Below are positions 27,330-34,024 of a DNA stretch of 34,024 nucleotides, piece by piece. Within the stretch, counting starts at the first letter, position 1. Each line of letters opens with the position of its first letter. Source of the stretch: SAR202 cluster bacterium (lineage in GTDB: Bacteria; Chloroflexota; Dehalococcoidia; Lucifugimonadales; VGZY01); contig VGZY01000002.1 in the NCBI GenBank assembly GCA_016872355.1, positions 68,484 through 102,507 of the forward strand, read 5' to 3'. Made by a program: the position numbers and the translations under genes. Under the pieces are notes generated by a model that was not told where the DNA came from, searched no databases, and saw only the letters and a program-made list of their open reading frames with translations.

Positions 27330-27851
27330 CTAGAAGCGCCGTCCGCTCCCCTGCTCTATCGCCAACAGCTTCGCCTTGAGGTCCAGTTGAGTCGCGCCTT
27401 TGCCGAAGCCGTGGAGCGCGCCGCTGGAGGCGAGGACGCGATGGCACGGGATGACGATGGGTATGCGGTTGCGGGCCATGGACTGGCCTGCTGCGCGGAG
27501 GGCGCGGGGGTTGCCGGCTTGCTCGGCCAGCCATTTGTAGCTGCGGGTCTCTCCATAGGGAATGGACCGGCACGCGGCCCACGCCGCGGCCAGGAAAGGA
27601 GGCGCGCCGGCCAGGTCCAGCGGGATGTCTTCGAAGGCGGGCCGATCGCCGCGGAAGTAGGCTTCCATGGCATGGCGAAACCCGTTGAAACCCTCCGGCG
27701 CGTAGCTAGAGCCTATCGCCTCCGGGCCAAGCTGCGCGACGGCCTCGTCCGGCGTGTGCTGCGGGAGCGTCGCGCGGCGAATGCCCAACGGCGATGCAAG
27801 CACGCCTATCCATCCAAACGGGGTATCAAAAATGTCGTGGTTGAGAGGCAT
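27330..27851 (-). CDS. ogt: methylated-DNA--protein-cysteine methyltransferase
   Basis: This suicide repair protein transfers alkyl groups from O6-alkylguanine to its own Cys. The 173-residue product shows the Ada/Ogt C-terminal domain with RSIPYGETRSYKWLAEQAG and the active-site PCHR at 135-138 (acceptor Cys136 in IPIVIPCHRVLASSG), then GFGKGATQLDLKAKLLAIE. The Ada N-terminal phosphotriester domain is absent, so it is the stand-alone Ogt type. ATG 27851 is the first Met. No strong SD was seen. The frame stays open past its stop (see 27081-27329). It lies alone between dnaE (convergent) and the tgpA operon. Confidence 0.94.
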   Translation of the reverse strand: MPLNHDIFDTPFGWIGVLASPLGIRRATLPQHTPDEAVAQLGPEAIGSSYAPEGFNGFRHAMEAYFRGDRPAFEDIPLDLAGAPPFLAAAWAACRSIPYGETRSYKWLAEQAGNPRALRAAGQSMARNRIPIVIPCHRVLASSGALHGFGKGATQLDLKAKLLAIEQGSGRRF

Positions 27852-27949
27852 TGGCCGTTAGAAGAAGAGTGAACGTTATTGAGCGCCCTGATTGACGATG
27901 AACGGTCTCAAAGTCCGTAATCCCCGTCAACCAGAGCGTTCGGGTGACA

Positions 27950-30631
27950 CTACGTTGAGGCGGGCTTCGCCGTCGCCGGCCTCCTTGGCACCATGCGCTT
28001 TATCATGCGGCCGAGGAGGCTGCGGCGAATTGCTTTCCAGTGGCCGTTAAGCTCCCTGGCCTTGTCGCTCTGTTCCATATCGATGCCGCCAATTCCGATC
28101 TGGTCGGCGGTGCGAGCGGCCGCCTTGGGCCCGTACCTTCCGGCCGCGTAAGACACAGCGACAGTGGTCGCGGGCGCCGAGGCGCCGGGCAGCAAAATGC
28201 CCATTGACCTTGCGTATTCCATCGGGGTCTGGTGCGGCCTGCGACGGATGCCGGCTATAGCCCCCAGGCGTCCCATCTTGATATACGCGCGCTCTGCCGG
28301 GGTGGCCTTGCCAAGGCCTCGCGTCCACATCAGCCAGCCCGCCATCCAGACCGCCGCTATCATGGCCAGCATAATGGCGAGCGGCCGCGCCATATCTGCA
28401 AGTTGAATTCCAGCCGCCTGATCGCCTTCCAGGCTGTTCTGCAGCTCGGCAAACTCCTCCGGCGTTAGGCACTGGGCCGGGTCCACTATGTCCTCGATGA
28501 AATCGTTCGGTCCCAGGAGGCAGTTCTCCATCCATTCAGGCTGCCCGCTGCCGATTGACGTGCTCGGGTTCGGCAGGGTCTGGGGACGCCCTTCTTCGGG
28601 CGCCCTTTCTGCCAGCGCCGAGACCGGACCGCGGTTAATTTGAGGCCAGTGAGTCGTGGGCTCGAAGTCCAGCCAGCCGTGTCCGGGGAAATAGACCTGC
28701 ACCCAGCCGTGGCTATCTGAGTCTTTCACGATACGCTCGTTCGGGTTCACGCCGGCAACGCCGGGCGCATACCCGGCAGCCATCCTGGCGGGAACGCCGA
28801 CCGAGCGCGCCATGACGGTCATGGCGGACGCGAAATAGTCGCTGTACCCGGTCTTCGTGGCGAAAAGGAAGTGGTCCACGCCGTCTGCGCCCATTGGCGG
28901 CGCGCTTATATCCTGCGAGTAGGTTAAGCCGCCGGTCTCGCGCAGGTAGCTCTCGATGGCGAGCGCCTTGTCCAGCGGCGTCTCAGCGCCGGCGGCGACC
29001 TGCGCCGCCAGGTCTTTCACGCGCTGCGGAAGGGAGGCCGGAAGCTGCAGGTAACGGTCCGTTATAGTGTGCGGGTAGTTCTCCCCCGCCTCTCTCAGCT
29101 CGAGATTCATCACGTTCGATACGTAAGAGTACATTGTGTAAGGTGTTTGCGCCGGCAGCTCGCCGTCAAACCGCCACGCGACCACGTCCGGCACCTGCGG
29201 CTCCTTCCGGGCTATGGTTACGGTCTCCTGGCGTGTCCAGTCTTTCGCATCGCTGCCCGGAGTCACCTTAACAAGCTGCAGGTCTGCGGGCAGGACCTCA
29301 ATGACGAGCGATTCCACGAAGCGGCTCGGCGGCGATACCAGCCTGTTGCGGATATCGCGGGCGATCTCGCGAACGTCCTCAGGCAATGCGCCGTCCCCGG
29401 AAGGGTCATGAATCTTGATCGTGAACTCTTTCGGAGGGAGCGTCTCAACTATTGCGTTGTGGCTCACCCAGTCGACATTGCCGCCGGAAAAGAGCTCCTC
29501 CGAAGCAAATGTCAGAACGACGGTCTGAAATGCCAGCTCCCTGCGAGACGATTCGTGAGGAGGTGGAGGAAGCCCTTGCGGCCCCACCAGCGTCTTCTTT
29601 GTTGGGCTGGCAACCCAGCCCTGCGACGAGTAGGTGTCGTACGTCCGGGACAGCCAGTACGCCGGCAGCTCGGACGCCGTAACCATAACGATGTCGCCCC
29701 CGAAAGACATTTTGCCCTGAAAAGGCAGAGTATCCCCGAAGAAACGTCCGTTCAGGTCTTTTTTGGAAGCGATCCCGGAGAAGAGGCGTGAGAAGTCGTC
29801 CTCCAGCCCTGTGATCGGCTCACGCCCGGTGTTCCAGACAGAGACCGCCGTGTTCCAGACATAGGCGCGCAGTGGCATAACGGCCGCGAGGGTGAGCAAC
29901 AAGGCGCTGACGACCATGAGCATTGGAAGCGAGAACCACCGGACTGCAACGTTTGGCACCACTCCGACTCTTGCGCGTCGCCACCTTTCCTGCTGTTGCA
30001 CCCAGCTTACGCGAGCGACCAGGACAATTGAAATGAACAGGAAGATGAAGAAGCGGGGTGCGTAGTTGTCAGGAAGGAAGCTCAGCGTTGTGAGAATGGC
30101 CACTCCGGACAGGACAAGGCCAATCCACACATTAGAGTACCGAAAGAGAAACCAGGAGCTTGTGAAGCCAAGCGTCCATGCGATGAGCAGCAGATAGAGC
30201 GTGGACGGTAGCAGGTCGGTGTTGATCCTGCCGGTACGGGCCGCATCCAGCCAGGCATACGTACGGTCCCATACATCCACGAAGCCCAGGACCAGGTCCT
30301 TGCCGACAACGAGCGTGGCGGCGTTCCACGCTGCCACAGAGACGCCTATGAGGCCGCCTGCGATCAAAAGGAGCGGCCACCAGACCTTCAGCTTGGCCAG
30401 CCCCAATGCAGTAAGGGCCGAAAGGACAAGTACCCAGTACAGTCCGGGCGTGGGCACCCAGTTCGCCTCCCTGACTGTCCAGGCGCTGACACCGATGGCA
30501 GCGACCAACAACACAAAGCAGTCCCAGCCCTCTTTCGGGGAGGCCCGTGCGATCCATTTCAGGGGAGAGCCGCTCTTCGCGGCGGCGTCCGCCCCTGGAG
30601 AATAAGAAACAGTCGGGTTTGCCGTACTCAT
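27950..30631 (-). CDS. TgpA-like membrane transglutaminase with Ser in place of catalytic Cys
   Basis: The 893-residue protein has about six N-terminal TM helices (to roughly residue 250), an extracytoplasmic region with a transglutaminase-like core near 570-660, then one TM helix and a cytoplasmic tail. Its architecture follows Pseudomonas TgpA. In the core, TKTGYSDYFASAM has Ser597 where Cys is expected. His641 in DSHGWVQVYFPG and Glu657 in FEPT fit the other two positions with the spacing of the TgpA triad (44 and 16 residues). Ser597 is encoded by AGC, one base from the Cys codon TGC. It is the third gene of the MoxR-DUF58-TgpA operon, 14 nt after the DUF58 stop, with GAGGAG upstream of ATG 30631. 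Confidence 0.92.
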   Translation of the reverse strand: MSTANPTVSYSPGADAAAKSGSPLKWIARASPKEGWDCFVLLVAAIGVSAWTVREANWVPTPGLYWVLVLSALTALGLAKLKVWWPLLLIAGGLIGVSVAAWNAATLVVGKDLVLGFVDVWDRTYAWLDAARTGRINTDLLPSTLYLLLIAWTLGFTSSWFLFRYSNVWIGLVLSGVAILTTLSFLPDNYAPRFFIFLFISIVLVARVSWVQQQERWRRARVGVVPNVAVRWFSLPMLMVVSALLLTLAAVMPLRAYVWNTAVSVWNTGREPITGLEDDFSRLFSGIASKKDLNGRFFGDTLPFQGKMSFGGDIVMVTASELPAYWLSRTYDTYSSQGWVASPTKKTLVGPQGLPPPPHESSRRELAFQTVVLTFASEELFSGGNVDWVSHNAIVETLPPKEFTIKIHDPSGDGALPEDVREIARDIRNRLVSPPSRFVESLVIEVLPADLQLVKVTPGSDAKDWTRQETVTIARKEPQVPDVVAWRFDGELPAQTPYTMYSYVSNVMNLELREAGENYPHTITDRYLQLPASLPQRVKDLAAQVAAGAETPLDKALAIESYLRETGGLTYSQDISAPPMGADGVDHFLFATKTGYSDYFASAMTVMARSVGVPARMAAGYAPGVAGVNPNERIVKDSDSHGWVQVYFPGHGWLDFEPTTHWPQINRGPVSALAERAPEEGRPQTLPNPSTSIGSGQPEWMENCLLGPNDFIEDIVDPAQCLTPEEFAELQNSLEGDQAAGIQLADMARPLAIMLAMIAAVWMAGWLMWTRGLGKATPAERAYIKMGRLGAIAGIRRRPHQTPMEYARSMGILLPGASAPATTVAVSYAAGRYGPKAAARTADQIGIGGIDMEQSDKARELNGHWKAIRRSLLGRMIKRMVPRRPATAKPAST

Positions 30632-30645
30632 GCCCGTCTCCTCTG

Positions 30646-31908
30646 CTACCCTCGCCGCGCCGTGCCGTTTCTGTGAACGCCGTCCTTCCTGTTCGCAAAG
30701 CCAAGGGCGATGGAAATTTCGTCGCCTTTCTTAACGATGTAAGTGGGCACGCCCGATGCGTAGAGGCGGTCCGGCACCTCCGGGCTGCCCTCCTCGCCCT
30801 TGAACGTCGCCGCGTCCAGCCATACGGCCGCCAGCCTTACCCCCCTCCGGGACAGCTCGGTCGCCGCCACGACCCATTCCGGGTCGGGCGAAGAGGTTAT
30901 GACCAGGACGGAGCTATTATGGCGGAAGAGGCTCTCGTAGTTCGCCAGCGCGACGTTAATCGCCGTGACTCCCTCCGCCTTGGCAAGCGCAAGGTACCGG
31001 AGCATCCTGTCCATCTGGGCGCCGCCGGTCTCGGCCGGGAGGAAGTACCGCTCGTCCCCGAAGGCCACCATGCCCACCGGGAGGTTGCCGTCGAGGTAAC
31101 GCTTTGCCAGGGATGCCCCGATTGAGACGGCGTACTCGTCCGTGCTCTCCTCCATATCGCCGGCCTGCACGCTGGCGTCCAGGTCCACAACTACCCACGC
31201 CTCACTCGCCCTTCCCAGGTCGAACTCCTTGGACATCAGCTTGCCCACCTTGGCGGTGCTGTTCCAGTGAATGCGGCTCAGGCTGTCTCCGAAGGCGTAC
31301 TCTCGCACGCTGGATGCGTGTGGCGACACGTGGTGGGACCTGCGGCGGGTGGCGGAATCGCCGTAAAGGGCTGCGGAGGGTACCTCGAAGTTAGGAAGCG
31401 GGTGCACGCGGGGATAGACAGTAAGGTGCTCAACCGTGCCGAATTGCTTGTCCCTGGCAAACAGGCCGAAGGGGTCCGTGCTCCGGACATTCATCGGCCC
31501 CATAAAGAACGTGCCACGACGGCGGGCACGGGTCTGTATGCTCCACGTGGAGGAGCCCTTTGAGCCAAGGCTCAGGCCCATGCCACCCAGGCTGCCCGGG
31601 AGGTCGGTCTGGTCCTTGAACTCCAGGGCCAGCTTGGGTATTACACTGTGGTTCCGGGCTGTGATCGTTTCCTCGATAACGTCCCCGACGCGCGCCTCCC
31701 GGCTCCGGCTTTCAACCTTCACTTCGAGGCGCTTCAGCATCAACCACGTCCACACGTAGCCCAGAACGGCCGCGAGCACCAGCACATAGAGCAGCCTGTA
31801 GAATAGGCTGAAGCCCGTCGCAAGGCCGGTGCCGAACGTGATAACCATGAGGACGATGACGAGGTATAACCTCATCAGCAATTGCACCCGGAAGCGGTGC
31901 AGCTTCAT
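30646..31908 (-). CDS. DUF58 family protein
   Basis: The 420-residue protein has two TM helices at the N terminus (about 12-55), a beta-rich domain, and the DUF58 block VREYAFGDSLSRIHWNSTAKVGKLMSKEF in part, followed by a vWA-like alpha/beta domain (AWVVVDLDASV, the MIDAS-like DxD). Such proteins work with MoxR AAA+ chaperones in envelope or metal-enzyme maturation, though their exact task is unknown. ATG 31908 is chosen over GTG 31920 because it overlaps the MoxR TGA as ATGA and has GGGTGG at suitable distance. It is the middle gene of the moxR-DUF58-tgpA operon. Confidence 0.92.
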   Translation of the reverse strand: MKLHRFRVQLLMRLYLVIVLMVITFGTGLATGFSLFYRLLYVLVLAAVLGYVWTWLMLKRLEVKVESRSREARVGDVIEETITARNHSVIPKLALEFKDQTDLPGSLGGMGLSLGSKGSSTWSIQTRARRRGTFFMGPMNVRSTDPFGLFARDKQFGTVEHLTVYPRVHPLPNFEVPSAALYGDSATRRRSHHVSPHASSVREYAFGDSLSRIHWNSTAKVGKLMSKEFDLGRASEAWVVVDLDASVQAGDMEESTDEYAVSIGASLAKRYLDGNLPVGMVAFGDERYFLPAETGGAQMDRMLRYLALAKAEGVTAINVALANYESLFRHNSSVLVITSSPDPEWVVAATELSRRGVRLAAVWLDAATFKGEEGSPEVPDRLYASGVPTYIVKKGDEISIALGFANRKDGVHRNGTARRG

Positions 31909-32876
31909 CGTCTGATCCACCCTTTCGCCTGGGCCCCGGGGACTGCAACCTCCTCGATCAGGCCCTTCACAACATCCCTGCTCTTCACTCCCCTCATCCT
32001 CGCGGACGGTGAGACGATGATTCTGTGGCCGAGCATCGGCACGGCCAGATCCTTCACGTCGTCCGGCAGAGCGAAGTCGCGCCCGCGTATCAGTGCCAGC
32101 GCCTGAGCGCCCCTGAATAGCGCGAGCGAGCCCCTGGGCGAGGCACCCAGCGCGACATCCGGGTGGACGCGCGTCGCCTCAATGAGGGTCACGATGTACT
32201 GCCGGATGAGGTCATCCACATAGATCGATTTTACGGCATCCTGTATACCAATGATATCTTGAGGGCCGGCGACCGCATGCAGACCCTCGATCGGATGCTT
32301 CTGCTGCTGGTTGCCGACGATTGCAAGCTCTTCCTCCAGCGTGGGGTAGCCGAGCGTGATCATCAGCAGAAAGCGGTCGAGCTGGGCCTCGGGAAGAGGG
32401 AAGGTGCCCTCGTACTCAATGGGGTTCTGCGTGGCCATAACAGTGAACGGGCGCGGCACCGGGTACGTTACACCTTCAACTGTGACCTGCCGCTCCTCCA
32501 TTGCCTCCAGCAGCGCCGATTGCGTCTTGGGAGTGGCCCGGTTGATCTCGTCCGCCAGTACCACCTGGGAAAGGATGGGGCCTTTCTTGAACTCGAACTC
32601 GGAGGTCTTCTGGTTGAAGACGGAGACGCCTGTGATATCGCTGGGGAGGAGGTCGGGGGTGAACTGAATACGCTTGAAGGACCCGCCCGTCGAGACGGCG
32701 AGGCTCTTCGCAAGCATCGTCTTGCCGACGCCCGGGACGTCTTCTATCAGAATGTGGCCCTGGCAGGTGATGGCCACCACAGCAAGCTCAACTGCGCGTT
32801 CTTTCCCTACAATCACCTTCTTGACGTTGTCGACGATCTTCTGAGCGCCGGCTCTGGCCCGCTCCGCGTCTTCCAA
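31905..32876 (-). CDS. MoxR family AAA+ ATPase
   Basis: MoxR AAA+ ATPases are chaperones that remodel vWA-domain partners such as the DUF58 protein encoded next. The 323-residue protein has Walker A PGVGKT (48-53), Walker B VLADE (106-110) with INRATPKTQSALLEAMEE, sensor 1 TQNP, the arginine finger region LPEAQLDRF and the C-terminal lid. The start is TTG 32876, preceded by AAGGAGGG about 4 nt upstream. An ATG cannot be found at a better distance. Its TGA overlaps the DUF58 ATG by four bases. A promoter and operator-like palindrome lie at 32925-32955. Confidence 0.94.
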   Translation of the reverse strand: MEDAERARAGAQKIVDNVKKVIVGKERAVELAVVAITCQGHILIEDVPGVGKTMLAKSLAVSTGGSFKRIQFTPDLLPSDITGVSVFNQKTSEFEFKKGPILSQVVLADEINRATPKTQSALLEAMEERQVTVEGVTYPVPRPFTVMATQNPIEYEGTFPLPEAQLDRFLLMITLGYPTLEEELAIVGNQQQKHPIEGLHAVAGPQDIIGIQDAVKSIYVDDLIRQYIVTLIEATRVHPDVALGASPRGSLALFRGAQALALIRGRDFALPDDVKDLAVPMLGHRIIVSPSARMRGVKSRDVVKGLIEEVAVPGAQAKGWIRR

Positions 32877-32924
32877 ATGGCCCTCCTTGGCAAGAGGCGA
32901 GTTCCCAGTGGAAAAGGGTAGCCC

Positions 32925-32955
32925 TCAGTATATTTACTGATGTCTTATAACGCAA
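32925..32955 (-). promoter_or_regulatory. promoter and operator-like palindrome of the moxR operon
   Basis: On the minus strand TTGCGT (-35, revcomp of 32950-32955) is followed after exactly 17 nt by TATACT (-10, revcomp of 32927-32932). The -10 lies in a perfect palindrome, TCAGTA (32925-32930), TATT, TACTGA (32935-32940). A repressor bound there would cover the -10. The predicted start is near 32920, 44 nt before the TTG. Confidence 0.5.
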
Positions 32956-33015
32956 ACCCGCCCCTTGCGTTAGCTTTCGTACCCATTTGGGTGGCCGAAT
33001 TCGAAAAACGAAAGC
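32948..33015. repeat. nested inverted repeats upstream of moxR
   Basis: TAACGCAA (32948-32955) pairs with TTGCGTTA (32965-32972). Directly after, GCTTTCGT (32973-32980) pairs with ACGAAAGC (33008-33015) and encloses two palindromes, ACCCA-TT-TGGGT (32981-32992) and CGAATTCG (32996-33003). The run could fold into a cruciform-like cluster. The remainder of the gap to the first tRNA (33016-33173) shows nothing recognised. Confidence 0.55.
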
Positions 33016-33173
33016 CTGCAGAGTGCGGGTGAGCCTGGGAGCTACGAATGCCGTTCAATCACCGTGGTTTGAGGCAATATTACCCAAGTTTCGTTGTAAC
33101 GGCAACCATGTGCAGCGTTGGTAGCACACGGGGCGCTTAAATAGGTGACAAGGGAGGACCTTGTTTGAGCCTC

Positions 33174-33250
33174 TGGTGGGGGGTAAAGGACTCGAACCTT
33201 TGACCCTCTGCGTGTAAAGCAGATGCTCTAACCAACTGAGCTAACCCCCC
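33174..33250 (-). tRNA. tRNA-Val (anticodon UAC)
   Basis: A 77-nt cloverleaf with a 7-bp acceptor stem (GGGGGGT/ACCCCCC), a D-arm with GTTGGTTA, anticodon loop TTTACAC, and a T-arm with GGTTCGAGTCC. The anticodon is TAC and reads GUA/GUG/GUU. The 3' CCA (33174-33176) is encoded. Confidence 0.96.
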
Positions 33251-33294
33251 ACGGGGTTGCGCGGCGTTCTGGATGGGCCGAGGATTGACGTAGA

Positions 33295-33371
33295 TGGTGC
33301 GCTTGGCGGGACTTGAACCCACGACCTCAGCCTTCGCAGGGCTGCGCTCTATCCAACTGAGCTACAAGCGC
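33295..33371 (-). tRNA. tRNA-Arg (anticodon GCG)
   Basis: A 77-nt cloverleaf with acceptor GCGCTTG/CAAGCGC, anticodon stem CAGCC/GGCTG, and loop CTGCGAA with anticodon GCG (reads CGC and CGU). The 3' CCA is encoded. Most bacteria read CGN with an ACG anticodon converted to inosine by TadA, so the G34 form is unusual. Confidence 0.93.
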
Positions 33372-33455
33372 CGGTGATACAAGGCCCCATCCATTTCCTC
33401 TTCTCCCTGAGGGAGAAGATGTCCCGCTTTGGGGACAGATGAGGGCTAAACTTAC

Positions 33456-33542
<87 letters not shown>

Positions 33543-33566
33543 ATGCATTCATGCGGCTGCTTTCAG

Positions 33567-33642
33567 TGGTGGGCGGTAATGGATTTGAACCAATGACCCC
33601 TTGCGTGTGAAGCAAGTGCTCTAACCACTGAGCTAACCGCCC
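33567..33642 (-). tRNA. tRNA-Val (anticodon CAC)
   Basis: A 76-nt cloverleaf with acceptor GGGCGGT/ACCGCCC, anticodon stem CTTGC/GCAAG, loop TTCACAC, and encoded CCA. The anticodon CAC reads GUG. The sequence is clearly related to the tRNA-Val(UAC) at 33174-33250. Confidence 0.95.
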
Positions 33643-33721
33643 GTGAAGCCAAACGCCTGGGACTCCGCCGCGAGACCGGCTCCTCAGGGTAGCTGAGACG
33701 CCCTCACAACGGAAGAAAAGT

Positions 33722-33797
33722 TGGTGGCGACGATAGGGGTCGAACCTATGACCTAGCGCTTATGAAGCGCCCGCTCTAACCTCTGAGCTACGTCGCC
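33722..33797 (-). tRNA. tRNA-Met (anticodon CAU), probably elongator
   Basis: A 76-nt cloverleaf with acceptor GGCGACG/CGTCGCC, anticodon stem GGCGC/GCGCT (one G-U pair), loop TTCATAA, and encoded CCA. It lacks the three G-C pairs of initiator tRNA. A lysidine-modified tRNA-Ile with anticodon CAU cannot be excluded from sequence alone. Confidence 0.9.
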
Positions 33798-33873
33798 ACA
33801 TCAATTAGCCCAGACGTAAATGATATCCCACTGCTGGGCCGAGTGTCAACGCAAAGTGTATCTGACTGTCTTT

Positions 33874-34024
33874 GCTCAGTGATATTGTCAGTAGGTAACT
33901 GCTCAGTGAATATGTCAGTCCATGAGAGGACTACATTTGACCGAGCGAGAAGCGAAGAGAGCACAGATACTGAACCTTGTTCTGGAGGGGCGTTGCGAGG
34001 CAAGTAAGGCCGCTGAGCTGATGG
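33874..34024 (+). mobile_element. left end of an insertion sequence (cut by window edge)
   Basis: Two near-identical 19-bp direct copies, GCTCAGTGATATTGTCAGT (33874-33892) and GCTCAGTGAATATGTCAGT (33901-33919), precede a transposase-like ORF and are typical of terminal subrepeats. The stretch is more AT-rich than its surroundings. The element lies about 75 nt beyond the tRNA-Met gene. The exact outer boundary and target duplication are not visible. Confidence 0.6.
33922..34024 (+). CDS. transposase, N-terminal part
   Basis: Thirty-four codons are visible from ATG 33922 and read MRGLHLTEREAKRAQI, then LVLEGRCEASKAAELM. This is a helix-turn-helix DNA-binding start as in ISNCY-type or integrase-core transposases. 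Start alternatives include TTG at 33937. The catalytic DDE region lies beyond the window, so the family is tentative. The ORF follows the two 19-bp terminal repeats directly. Confidence 0.65.
   Translation, partial: MRGLHLTEREAKRAQILNLVLEGRCEASKAAELM

Noticed and set aside
27123-27872. 249-codon plus-strand frame opposite ogt
   Set aside because: The ogt PCHR motif is decisive for the minus strand. The plus frame has only a chance WCVVC.
32948-33015. Integron attC site
   Set aside because: The inverted repeats lack matching RYYYAAC and GTTRRRY core sites, and no integrase is nearby.
33722-33797. Initiator tRNA-fMet
   Set aside because: The anticodon stem lacks the three consecutive G-C pairs of initiators, so elongator Met (or Ile with CAU) is preferred.

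Overview
The window is a GC-rich bacterial chromosome segment, densely packed and made mostly of housekeeping genes. Gene content suggests a free-living bacterium, most likely a Chloroflexota (Dehalococcoidia/SAR202-like) genome or metagenome bin. The hints are the family-level look of the proteins, the UbiA-type polyprenyl-phosphate phosphoribosyltransferase, and the many single-base lesions typical of environmental assemblies. This placement is an inference and not proven by any one gene. TAG is the commonest stop and TGA is also used as a true stop, so neither codon appears reassigned.

Layout. 1-1.1 kb: tsf (cut by the window edge) and rpsB on the minus strand. 1.2-3.9 kb: divergent rpsO and pnp, closed by a strong terminator. 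4.4-7.4 kb: a diaminopimelate/lysine cluster, dapB-asd-dapA. 7.4-8.1 kb: an antitoxin/PIN-toxin pair. 8.1-9.8 kb (minus): a MazG-like gene and purA. 10-11.3 kb: a pterin-4a-carbinolamine dehydratase (minus) divergent from galU (plus). Both end in copies of a palindromic intergenic repeat. 11.5-13.7 kb: three tandem paralogues of an unrecognised P-loop protein family, the most novel content here. 13.8-16.7 kb (minus): an NfeD/flotillin operon in which each gene carries one disabling lesion. 16.8-19.9 kb (minus): recQ and a hicAB module whose toxin gene has an in-frame TGA. 19.9-23.0 kb (minus): a membrane-anchored Fe-S oxidoreductase and a UbiA prenyltransferase. 23.3-27.0 kb: dnaE. 27.3-32.9 kb (minus): ogt, then a MoxR-DUF58-transglutaminase operon whose transglutaminase has Ser in place of the catalytic Cys. 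33.2-33.8 kb (minus): five tRNA genes, including a Arg tRNA with anticodon GCG. 33.87 kb to the end: the left end of an insertion sequence.

How it works together. dapB, asd and dapA supply consecutive steps from aspartyl phosphate to tetrahydrodipicolinate. The rpsB-tsf and rpsO-pnp pairs diverge from one 150-bp region that holds two extended -10 elements around a perfect inverted repeat. Several promoters share the form TGnTATACT/TGnTAYAAT with poor -35 boxes. NfeD and flotillin would form a membrane protease/scaffold pair if intact. MoxR, DUF58 and TgpA form the usual chaperone, vWA-like and membrane transglutaminase set.

All coordinates and motifs were read by eye. Family assignments rest on recalled motifs, not on database searches.
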